NCBI RefSeq assembly: GCF_048544455.1 | Contig: NC_133536.1 | Location: forward strand, 41,288,152-41,352,151 | Length of the DNA stretch: 64,000 nucleotides | Reading direction: 5' to 3' | Source of the DNA: Silene latifolia | Taxonomy: Eukaryota > Streptophyta > Magnoliopsida > Caryophyllales > Caryophyllaceae | The notes under the pieces: model-generated | The model's database searches: none | What the model was told of the DNA's origin: nothing | What the model saw: the letters and a program-made list of their open reading frames with translations, nothing else | Program-made: the position numbers and the translations under genes | Shown: in pieces, positions 11,311 through 20,928 of the stretch | Numbering within the stretch: position 1 is the first letter of the stretch | How the letters are laid out: the number at the start of each line of letters is the position of its first letter

Positions 11311-12439
11311 TCATTCTTTCTCTAAACAGTACAATCGAGAACTGATTTCAGTCGTCGTTTGAACACTAGAAAACATGTAATAAGTTAGTAAAACAATCGC
11401 TAAAGAAAAGTAGCTCCTACGCGTAATATATTGTATAATTGTGTAACTAACGGTGGTTTCAATTTTCTGTGTACCGTTGTGATTAACGTTACGACCAATT
11501 TCTGCATGATAACTTGTTAGACGATCCACTGGCACAATGATGTTGCGCGCGTTACGGCGGCCGATCAAACAGTTATACATCCTTGTCCAAGTGTCTTTAG
11601 AGTAGTTACTAATTTCTTCATACACCATAAAAAGCACTAGTATAGTACAAGATGTCAGCAAGAGACAAGTCTTGATCCAGAAATTATAAGGACGGATTTC
11701 CTGCATAAACCCGTGATAAATCATTCTAATTAGTATTGTATTAGACGGCTTCAAGTAAATATTAACTAAAGTCGCATATATCCATAGCAGAAAATCATGT
11801 GACTGTGTTATATCATACGGACTATTTCTTTTGGTCAAATAAAATGTACTCCGTAGCTTACAATGGAGCTTGTGTAAGGCCGTATACACAAGAACTTATG
11901 AATTTCTACAAACATATTTCTAATTACGAGAATCATATGTATTACATGGATATATGAGAAGAATAGATCAGTAGGGTAACCTGGTGGTCCTTCGTATCTT
12001 GCCAGATTCCAGCAAAAGGGAGGTTGATATAAGTCGCATATATAGCAAAGGCAGATAAAGAGAGATAGAACAGTAGCTCATCAGACCACAACCACATAAT
12101 TCCGACAATTGATTGAAGTAAGCATACAACAAGGTAAAAACACTTCCTGTAGCTCCCTGTATTTGAATTTTCAGTATTATGATTTATTTGCCTATCAAGA
12201 TCTCTATTCGTGTTGTGAAGAATCGAACGAATTTGGAGATAAATGAGACCTACCCCTGTGTTGGACCATAACCACATTGCTCCGGCAAACGATAAGTAAG
12301 TTGTGAGGTGCTTAACAAAATCGACTCTTCCTCTGAACAAATTGGCGTTGTTAATCGTGACACCATACAACCAGATAATGTAAACAATGCGAAGCAGTAT
12401 TATGATGAGCCACGATCCAACAACGAGAATATCAACCAT
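11311..12439 (-). CDS. Unrecognised multi-pass membrane protein, family copy A (two exons)
   Basis: I do not recognise this family. Exon 1 is 12439-11981 (153 codons) and the intron is 11980-11701 (GTTACC...TGCAG, phase 0). Exon 2 is 11700-11311 with the stop, for 282 aa. The start MVDILVVGSWL is chosen because copies B and C begin at the same place relative to GSWL. Exon 1 has about four hydrophobic spans: GSWLIIILLRIVYIIWLYGV, AGAMWLWSNTGVGLI, IVGIMWLWSDELLFYL and the following AFAI stretch. Exon 2 has one span near its start (TCLLLTSCTILVLFMVY) and one at the C-terminus (FSLAIVLLTYYMF), with HNGTQKIETT between them. The loop in exon 2 is about 48 residues shorter than in B and C. It is transcribed away from copy B. 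Function is unknown; splicing and topology are inferred. Confidence 0.7.
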
Positions 12440-12593
12440 GCTTCGATATATTGTTACCCGTGAGGCCGTGACACCACACACTCATATGTACGTCTAAAAC
12501 ATATGATCTCTCAAAGAATTCCTACAAATACTACACACTTTAACGAAGAGGGATAATGAGACAGGGGCCAATTCACTTGTTATTCATTGGGAA

Positions 12594-12614
12594 AGTCAAT
12601 TAATAAGAAGTCAA
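12594..12614 (-). promoter_or_regulatory. Paired TTGACT (W-box-like) elements upstream of copy A
   Basis: On the minus strand TTGACT occurs at 12614-12609 and again at 12599-12594, about 155-175 bp before the start codon. TTGAC is the core bound by WRKY factors in plants. Copy C has a pair at a similar distance. Confidence 0.4.
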
Positions 12615-12622
12615 CCCAAACA

Positions 12623-12845
12623 TATAAAGATACAAATGAAACATATAATTAGTCTTCCTTTTTTTAACAATTTGTTTTAAATATTACTTTGTAATTCTTT
12701 GTATCAACTATTACAATAAATAATTACCTATGGACATTGATAACACCGGAATGGAACTATCAAGAGTCAAGTCTTTATTTTACAATTTCATTGCCAAGTC
12801 GTCCATTCTATGTCTGAACGATTCTATAAAGATACAAATGAAACA
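12623..12845. repeat. 21-bp direct repeats flanking about 180 bp
   Basis: TATAAAGATACAAATGAAACA occurs at 12623-12643 and again at 12825-12845. The interval has no ORF. It may be a small segmental duplication or a long target duplication around an insertion; no poly-A or LTR supports the latter. Confidence 0.45.
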
Positions 12846-13007
12846 TTGTCAAGGTATGTGGCAGACCTGGAAATTATAACGGAAAAAATGGTTGTGTTTG
12901 GTAAACGGTATATGGCCGATTTTTAGCATATTTAAGGACTTTAGCATGTTTAACCAATTAATATGCTAATTTCGTGTTTGGCAAACAACATATTGAAATA
13001 GCATATC

Positions 13008-13350
13008 GACCCCTGTTTGGCAAACGGCAGAAGCAGATTAATGATAGCAGATAGCGTTAGCAGAATACGGTTTGACAGATTTTAGTAGCAGGTTTGACCA
13101 TTATATTAAATTAGCAGAATTAAGAAAGCGTGTTTGTTACCTAGCGGATTATATGACAAATCTACCACTTCCATGTATAAACACAATATGCTGTTATTAG
13201 CAGCTTATTCAAAAACAATAGATTTCGACCAATATGTTATGTGAATATGTCATTAACCAAACACGTAAAATTAGTAGATTGATTGGTCAAACTACTATTT
13301 AAGCCGGAATCTACTAATTTCACCTAATATGCTGTTTACCAAACAGGGTC
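13008..13350. mobile_element. hAT-like MITE
   Basis: The left end GACCCCTGTTTGGCAAACGG and the right end (reverse complement GACCCTGTTTGGTAAACAGC) are imperfect inverted repeats 343 bp apart with no coding content. More TTTGGyAAAC ends lie just outside (12895-13000 and 13352-13385), suggesting nesting in, or next to, a relative. A clear 8-bp target duplication was not found. Confidence 0.6.
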
Positions 13351-13706
13351 AATATGTTGTTTATCCCAGCATATTTGTTAGCATATTCAAAAAGGACATG
13401 AGACCGTTTTTGGTGGTTGTTTGTGAATGACAAGTGGAATATAATGGAGGTGTATGATTAGATAAGTCATAAAATACTTTCCTAGTATACAAAGGTAAAC
13501 AAAAGAATGAGACACCGTAAAATGAAATAGTTAAACAAATGATCGGGATAAATGGAGTAATAGTCATTGTTTATCATAAAGTGACCACTATATATCTGTC
13601 ACATACGATGGTTGCACATAATAACTACCGTTAATCTGCATCCACAAAAATGTTACTCGTATAATTTCTTCTTTGATTAATATTTTGTTTGGGTTTGTAT
13701 AAATAT

Positions 13707-14940
13707 TAACCCAATGTTTTTTCAAATTCTACATAGTAACCCTATTTTTCGGAGAACACATATGGTAACCCTCAACTCTATTAATACGTATTGTCGTAAC
13801 CCTTAACTTATTTTCCGTTAATTTTGTCTGTTAAGTATGTGACGTGACCAATTGAATTTTAAGATTTTTTATAGGGTAAACCCTCTGTTTTTTGTTAAAT
13901 CCTACAAGATACCCCCATTTGTTTTTCTTACGAAAGAAACACTCTTAAAAATACTCCTTTAGTTCCTCTATTCATCATTTTTAACACGTTTTTCACTGGA
14001 TTACTCCAAAAAATGTCAACTCTCAGTATCATCATATCTATAAGGTATCATTATCATAAATCTCCAAAATTCGAGTTCAATAATTAACAAATAAATCCAC
14101 AATTAAGCCCAACGTGTACAAATGAGTCTCCATTCCTCTAGTGTGCCTATTTTTTTTTTTTTGGTGAAATGTAAGTTTCCATTAAGCACAAACAAGGTTT
14201 AATACAACCTATCCATTTTGAATACAACCTATTTCAGACGAGCTTAAACTCTACTTACATAAATCAATACTCCTTAACCATATCTTATCATTGCCTAGAA
14301 TTTGGTTACAATGAGCACCAATAAGCATTTTAACAACCCTTCTAATCTGCTCCAGCAATTGTGCCTAATTTTATTGTTCCAATTTATCGAATAATTGAAG
14401 TGAATCATTGTTGTGTTTACATTTTCAGTTTTGGGGTATTTAATGAGGTTTCAAAAACAATTTTTTTTTTAATTAGATTAAACCTATGAATCAAATTTGG
14501 ATTGATTATTATAATACTCGTTATGGAGTACTTTTACTTTGGATTTAGAATATTTTATCGGGAAATTTGGATATCGAACAAAGTTGGTACTAGATTTTTC
14601 TTTCAAAACTCGATTAATTGAAGGGTAATGAGGGTGGATTTGACAACATGGGTGTAATCGAGTAAAATTGTGAAAATAAGATTAATTAAGGGATTATGTA
14701 TTTAAGCATGTGTGATTTGTAGAAAAAGTATGATTATCTCGTAGATTTTTAAAAAACTATAGGGTTACGTGGTAGAAAATCTCAAAATTCAATTGGTCAC
14801 GTCACATATTTAACGGACAAAATTGACGGAAAAAAAAGGTATGGGTCACGACAAAACGTATTAATAGAGTTGAATATTACCATGTGTGTTCTCCGAAAAG
14901 TAGGGTTACCATGTAAAATTTGAAAAAACACGAGGTTACC
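13707..14940. mobile_element. Long-terminal-inverted-repeat DNA element, interrupted by a LINE tail
   Basis: 13707-13872 and the reverse complement of 14757-14940 align over about 165-180 bp: TTTTTTCAAATT, GTAACCCTA, TTCGGAGAACACA, CAACTCTATTAATACG, GTGACGTGACCAATTGAATT. The interior has no ORF and contains the LINE tail at 14150-14359. TIRs this long with a non-coding interior fit a Mutator-like derivative. The outermost bases are eroded and I see no exact target duplication. Confidence 0.65.
14150..14359 (-). mobile_element. 5'-truncated LINE tail
   Basis: The plus strand begins with a T run, that is a minus-strand poly-A tail, followed by GGTGAAATGTAAGTTTCC, the complement of a common plant LINE 3' end. 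An 8-bp duplication TGTGCCTA flanks it at 14142-14149 and 14360-14367. Only the last 210 bp of the element were copied in. Confidence 0.8.
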
Positions 14941-14954
14941 GCAGAAAAACACTA

Positions 14955-15151
14955 CTCTCTCCTAGTCTGATTGTTGGTTCCTTTTCTTTTGGGAACCAAA
15001 ATTAAGGAAATGAATTTGGACCACACAAAACACCCTACCCCACATGAAATTGAATTTAGACCACACAAAACTTACCAAAAAAGGAAAGGGGAACCAACAC
15101 CCGACTAGCATGGAAAAGGAAAGAGTAACCAACAATCAGACTAGGAGGGAG
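14955..15151. mobile_element. Stowaway-type MITE
   Basis: 197 bp with inverted ends CTCTCTCCTAGTCTGATTGT and (reverse complement) CTCCCTCCTAGTCTGATTGT, flanked by TA on both sides (14953-14954 and 15152-15153). The CTCCCTCC end and the TA duplication are the Stowaway hallmarks. Confidence 0.85.
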
Positions 15152-15233
15152 TATTTTTTTAGTGATGATAATTTTTTTATTTATTAGTTTAATTATTTTC
15201 TTTTTCTTTTTTCTAAAAAAGAAGGGGTTTCCA

Positions 15234-15239
15234 TTGACT
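15234..15239 (+). promoter_or_regulatory. TTGACT W-box-like element upstream of copy B
   Basis: A single TTGACT in CCATTGACTT, in the stretch aligned with the copy C promoter. It lies about 450 bp before the ATG, or about 220 bp once the LINE insertion is discounted. Confidence 0.35.
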
Positions 15240-15377
15240 TTTTTAAAATAAAGGTGGACTTAATCAACACAAAGTCTCAATTACCCTCCTAGTATTCTTG
15301 ACTTCCTTCCTTTCTTCTCCCTCGCCTTTCAATTAATTTCTCCATCTTCCTTTTTCAAACCCTATGTCTCTTTGCAC

Positions 15378-15609
15378 TTTTTTTTTTTTTGGACGAAAGG
15401 AACATATATAAATTAAAAGTAACCGTAACAAGTATTCAAGTACATCACGCGGGAGGGTCCGGGGAGAGTGGCGTGATAGCCGAAACAAAGTCAATCGTAC
15501 AAACACTAATTACAAAAGGAGGGGCAAAATCCCAATCAAAGCATCCATTACAAGAACTATTGTCCATCATAGAAAACTTGGCGATAGCGTCCGCAATAAC
15601 ACAAAAAAC
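15378..15609 (-). mobile_element. LINE 3' tail with RNase H C-terminus inserted in the copy B leader
   Basis: On the minus strand one open frame reads VIADAIAKFSMMDNSSCNG, then FDWDFAPPFVISV, and stops at 15447-15445. About 55 nt of 3' UTR and a poly-A tail (the T run from 15378) follow. ADAxAKF plus the C-terminal PPF is typical of the RNase H end of plant L1-like LINEs. The sequence either side matches the continuous upstream region of copy C, so this is an insertion between the promoter and the ATG of copy B. Confidence 0.75.
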
Positions 15610-15691
15610 AAATTTGACATATTATATGGTCATGTTGGTTGCGTACATAAAAAACCTTCAGAGTGTAAGTTGATATAATGTACGTACGAGC

Positions 15692-17027
15692 ATGATTATA
15701 ATCATAGGATCATGGCTCCTAATAATATTTTACGTCATTTGTTTATATGGTGTCGCAATTGAAGATATTCTTTTGCTAGGAGATGAACAATGGGAGGATT
15801 ACAAACAAGTCAAATTGGTTGGCGTGGTGTTATTGATTGCTGGACTAGTGTGGTTATGGTCCAACATGGGAGTTGGTCTCATTTCTCTCATTATTTGTTC
15901 GATTGTTTTCTCGACGTGTGAAACTCGATCCAGGCCATCCGATGGTGGGGTAGAGACAAGTGACGTATCACAAGAGAATACAACACGATACTGGGTAATT
16001 CAGGCTGTTAAATACTTAATCCGATGTATGATCGGAATTTGCTGGGTGTGGTCTCATCTTAAAGAATTGGTTTATATTCTTCCAATTGCTTTTATCGTTT
16101 TCATTGTTGCCTGGTTACTTGTTGTCACTGATGTGGGAGCTAGAAAAGATCATAACGACGAGGTATTCAAGGTTTTAATTATTTGCTTTTCGTATATGTT
16201 GTCCTACCATTATCAATTCCGAACTTATAAAATGGTGTTTATTTTTCGACTGTAATTTTCATCATGATTTATGAGTTGTTCCGTCAATTGGCTTTTAGTA
16301 CTAAAAACATTAAGCTAGACTCTTAAGGTATAGAAACCAAACTGGTATCATGTGAGAAGACCATCTTAAACAAAAAAAAAAAAAAGAATGGTGAAAGCTT
16401 TATCATAATGGTTCTAAACCTTAACGAAGACAACGTATAATTGTATTGTCATGCTAATCATATTTATTGCCCTTTTATGTTGGATTTATGCAGGTTGTAA
16501 ATACAAACAATGCGAATTCCAAATATGACTTGATCAATAGACTATTGAATCTCCTTTGTTCACTTCTTATACTTTTTTTTCTTTTCTACAAAGTCATTAT
16601 CTACGTCTCGAGAAAATTACGGGATTGTCTGTGGACTCCAAGGGGACCCCCTGTTGGACGCACTCCTGATAATCGTGCACCCATTTCAGAGCATCGTGAA
16701 AATGAAGATGGGTCACCGTCGTCTAGCCACGACTCTGGAAACCACTCCCATGAAGGCTTCGACACACGGCGTACCAACGTGCGTCAAACCGCGGGTTATA
16801 ATCAAAATAATGGTGGTATACAGAAAATTGGAGGCACTAATTTTGCAAACAATATCTACAAGCTTGGGGATTATGGAATTGGTCAGATACATAATAATAT
16901 TATTATGCAAAATGTACGACGGAGGAATTTTTCTGTCATCTGGTGGTTTGTTGGCTTAGCCACTATTTACATATTTTTTGGTGTTACAACAACGACAACA
17001 GCAAGTAGTTCTAATTGTCAAATTTAA
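15692..17027 (+). CDS. Unrecognised multi-pass membrane protein, family copy B (two exons)
   Basis: Exon 1 is 15692-16162 (157 codons), the intron is 16163-16493 (GTATTC...TGCAG, phase 0) and exon 2 is 16494-17027 with the stop; 334 aa. Exon 1 opens with the membrane span IIIIGSWLLIIFYVICLYGV, then AIED, YKQVKLV, LVWLWSNMGVGLISLIICSI, a short polar loop, KYLIRCMIGICWVWSHL and a further Ile/Val-rich span. Exon 2 opens with a span around LLNLLCSLLILFFLFYKV, then a polar Ser/Asn/His-rich loop of about 80 residues, NNGGIQKIGGTNFANN, VRRRNFSVIWWFVGLATIYI and a Thr-run tail. Exon 2 has exactly the same length as in copy C. The leader carries a LINE insertion that may affect expression. No homologue is known to me. 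Confidence 0.72.
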
Positions 17028-18741
17028 AACAAGAATGAATGGTATTCAGAAATTTGTGTTATACTGTTATTTGTTGGTTTGGGCGTATTTTATACAGGGC
17101 ACGAACACGCTCATGGTAGAATAATATGGGGGTTAATAGGTATAATCCTATTTTGGTATTATTGTGATTATATCTCTCTAGGGTTGATTATAAAATCAAA
17201 AAAGATAAAAGTAAAAGTAAAAAACAATAAAAGAAGACGTGACACAAAGATTTATACGTGAAAATTTTTGATTTGGAAAAAAATAAACCATGGCACCAAA
17301 TAGGAGAGGGTTTCATTATGTATGTCGTAGTATTAGTATATGAGAACAATTGTCTTTAAGCTCGTTAATATGCTTTGCTAAGTATTGCATCATTTGTGTA
17401 GAGAGTGTCGAATGAATCATGAGCTCCTCTTTGTCTTTTATTTATATAAATCATCGTCCTTGATTGGTACGGACTCCTTGCTCGTAAATCCCGAGCTATT
17501 AATTGAATATCCTTTTCCTTAAATATACTTAACTAGATTTTGTGCCCGTACATTGTACGGGTTATAATATTAATTCGTCTCTAATTGTATCTTCGCAATT
17601 GAGAAGCTATGTTTATTTTCTTAACATTTAGTTTCTCGTTAGAATGTGAGTATATACAAATACATTGAAATATTTTTTTAAGAATATGAGTATATACAAA
17701 TAAATTAACATTTTTTTTATGATTTGTGTATATAAAAGTTATAATCGCCATGAACGAGTAACTAAATAGTGTTATGTTTGTAAGTGACCTTGTATAAATG
17801 TAAGTTTTTCTTCGTAGAATAAATAATTAATGAGTTAAATAATTAATACTTATATATTATACGGAGTATGTTATCACAATGTGCCTTGGTTAGTGGTGGC
17901 AATATATCGCAGCTATTCATTTGTTGCTATAGCGAGACCTACAAACGCATCATGGATGCACATTAAGTTGAGCGATGGTCTTCATGTCTTCATATCCACA
18001 TGGTTTAATAAGACAAATCATTTGTAATTCCCTATGTACTTTAATTGTTGTCTTTATCTACCCATGTAGATAATACTTAACCCGTCACAAGGTTATAACA
18101 GATCACAAGAGAGAGTTATTGAATATTACAAACTTCATGTGAAGGGAAAGCCTGTTTTTAAGAACATGCACTTTATTCTCCTATCTGATAGTTCAATTAT
18201 TCCATTAGTTTTCACCCAAAAGCAGCCAATCAGGAGGACAATGCATTACGAAGCCGAAATGAAAGTGGGTAATAGTTCACTTATTGCAAGCACGAGCAGC
18301 CCGATTCCATGAATGGCAAACAATAGAGAACACTGCAACATCATACTGTTTGTTTTTATTTCTTTTTCCTGTTTAACTTGCCTAGATCGAGAGTAATTGT
18401 TATGGCAGAAAAGCTATTTCTGTGCGAGTTATACGTAACCATTTCCTGTATGTGGATCTTATATGGATATAAAGCTTGTGATATACAGCGACAGTACATG
18501 GACAACCGCATCGGCTAAACACCCAATTGTAGATAGTAACCGACCAACTCCCTCGATTACCATTATCGTCAGTTAATTACCCGGTAATTCCTTTTGTTCC
18601 TTTTTAATTCGTCTTAGTTGTTACCATGTTTTTTTCATGATTGTAATATAATTTGGGGATTCTGGGTTCGAATGCCCGACGATAATTTGACTGAACAGAG
18701 GGTTGTTGATGCGAGATGGGATGGTGGTAAATGAAGGGGAT
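17028..18741. other. Intergenic, no gene recognised
   Basis: AT-rich sequence downstream of copy B. A 60-codon frame just after copy B (17079-17261) lacks an ATG start and ends in a Lys-rich tail; I do not support it as a gene. The notable item is the perfect hairpin CCCGTACATTGTACGGG at 17545-17561. A B-box-like GGGTTCGAATGCCC lies near 18664. Nothing else stands out. Confidence 0.6.
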
Positions 18742-20747
18742 TGTAACACCCCGATTTATGAAGGAGCATTTAGCAAGACATTCCCTAATAAACCGGACTG
18801 TTACCATCTCGGTTTCCCGAGGTAGTGAATAACAAATTAAACTCCAAGGCAAAATATATAATTACTTTAACTTAATTATTACAAAACCTCTTTTACATCA
18901 AATTACAAGGAACTAACATAAATGAAAGTGAAAGTCTTCTAAATGATGATCTAGCTACTAAGTCTTCTGATCCAGTGTCTCACGCCCATCAAGCTCCCAC
19001 CTATCTCATAAACCCGTCAAGCCCGCTCCCAATATTTGGATCGTCACCGGTGTTCACGAATACACAGGGTCAACCACGAGGTTGAGTAGGGAATACAATG
19101 AAACAACAAAATATGATATGCATTCTCCTCCGTCACCTCCATCTCCATCTCAACTCATATCTCATAACCCGAACACCCACCATACCGATCCCCTAGACTA
19201 TATATCGACCGTAGCCGATCTGCCCACTTCAATTGAGGACACCAGGGCAAGTCTGCGAGAACCCGCTGGGCCTTATCACAACATCATCTTCACCACACCA
19301 CATCACCACAACATCCTCCATCTCCAATGCATATGAATGCTCAAAAGAAATTAATGCAACACAATATATATATCTTTGAACTGATCAATCATAAAATCAT
19401 GGCGGTTACCAAATGTTGTGATAACATACTCAATACGATCAATTCAGTCAATCACCTTCCAAAGATATGAATCATAACGTAAATCAACAGCCACGAAGCA
19501 AGTCAACGTTCACAGATTGGTCATACGAAACACAAACAAGTCAACACAATTCAACATCAACGATAATAAGTCAAGTGTATTTCCCTACCTTTTCGCAATC
19601 CAAGCACACACAAGCAATCACTTATGATCCTTCACTTATCCATCACCTACATAACATAATTATGTATAACTACCATCTACTCAGTCAATTAATCATGCAC
19701 ATAACCTAGACTCATCATAACTTAATAGGAATATCAATTTAAAGAACAAACACGACTTTTCCTGATTTTCCTGCTCATAGCAGACTCGGTATAAAATGAA
19801 TAACTAATTCCAGAAAATTCGAATTGACGCAAGGCCAATTGAATTGGAACCCCATGAGTCTTAGCTACAATTTATATCTAACGTGTTTTTCTCAAATTCC
19901 AAACTTATCAAGGGTTTTCAGACTGATTTCCAAAAACTGACAGAAACCGTCGCATAAAAAGTATTGATTCATAAAACGAGTTTGACAAATGATTCTTAAG
20001 TAAAACCAACGCCTAACTCATCTAAACTCTTTAAATTAAATATATGCAAAAGACCCAGCACCAATTCAATATCTAAATTATGTTTTAGAAGTAATCTTTC
20101 AGCCTCTACTGATTTGCGGACTTTTTAGATAGACGTTCACAAATAATTTCTTCAGGAAAAACTACATGGTGAAATGCTACCAATTTTCACAGGCATAAAT
20201 TAGGCTTGAAATAAATATGAGTCTCTTCTTTAACTTTTTGCATCCCACGGATTAAGACAGGTAAAACACTCAAATAACACAGACCGACGAATCTGTAAAT
20301 TGCTGTAACTATTCCATTCATTTATCTCATACAATTTATAATCAAAAACCCCCAAACCAATTCTAGGGTTACGAAAATTATCCCAATACTACTATAATTA
20401 TGCTAATAATTGAATAAAGAGGTAATAGGATAGTCTACTTACGAAATAGGATGAGAGTAGGCTGAGAAATCGCCTCGCAATTCCTCACGCGGCTCCCTTC
20501 ACACACGGCTCCCTCTTCTCTCTTTTCTCTCTTTTCTCATGGTTAAAATGAATATGGTGATAGGGAGATTAGGGTTTGGTTAGATGGGTTATACATATAG
20601 GATAGGTGCTATTAAGAAGATACGGGCCTAGCCTAGTTAGATTAATTAAAACCCGAGTCACATAATTACCCGAGTCACAAATACACTACACGACCCAGCT
20701 GGTAACTCGGCCTAATATAATATCATATTAAAATACCGGGTATTACA
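18742..20747 (-). repeat. 3' LTR of the LARD-like element
   Basis: 2006 bp, nearly identical to 24825-26837. Short frames inside (for example 19082-19336 and 19467-19709) recur in the other LTR with indels and do not look coding. Confidence 0.92.
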
Positions 20748-20928
20748 GTCTACCCTCCTTAAAAGAAACTTCGTCCCGAAGTTTAACCATAACAGAAACA
20801 CATCATGTAACACTCCAACATAACCCACACAACGCATAACCAAAGATAGCCAAACCGAGAAATCACACATGAAAGTATAAAGATTTTACAATCCTACCCT
20901 CCTTAAACATGGTTACGTCCCCGTAACC
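20748..20928 (-). promoter_or_regulatory. Polypurine tract with a second copy, each beside a hairpin
   Basis: The plus strand CTACCCTCCTTAAA occurs at 20750 and again at 20894; on the minus strand each is TTTAAGGAGGGTAG. The first abuts the LTR and is the expected plus-strand primer. Each is followed by a perfect hairpin with a TCC/TCCC loop: AAACTTCG-TCC-CGAAGTTT (20766-20784) and GGTTACG-TCCC-CGTAACC (20911-20928). The stems differ in sequence but both stay fully paired. Confidence 0.65.

Noticed and set aside
13361-13567. 68-codon minus frame
   Set aside because: No recognisable motif, in transposon-derived AT-rich DNA, not conserved near copies B or C.
17079-17261. 60-codon frame just after copy B as a third exon
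   Set aside because: No ATG, no equivalent after copy C, and copy B already ends with a stop at the position shared with C.
19082-19709. Frames within the LARD-like LTR
   Set aside because: They recur in the other LTR with frame-changing indels, so there is no sign of coding constraint.
20748-20928. CRISPR-like or bacterial repeat interpretation of the hairpin repeats
   Set aside because: The setting is a plant LTR element, only two units exist, and no spacers are present.
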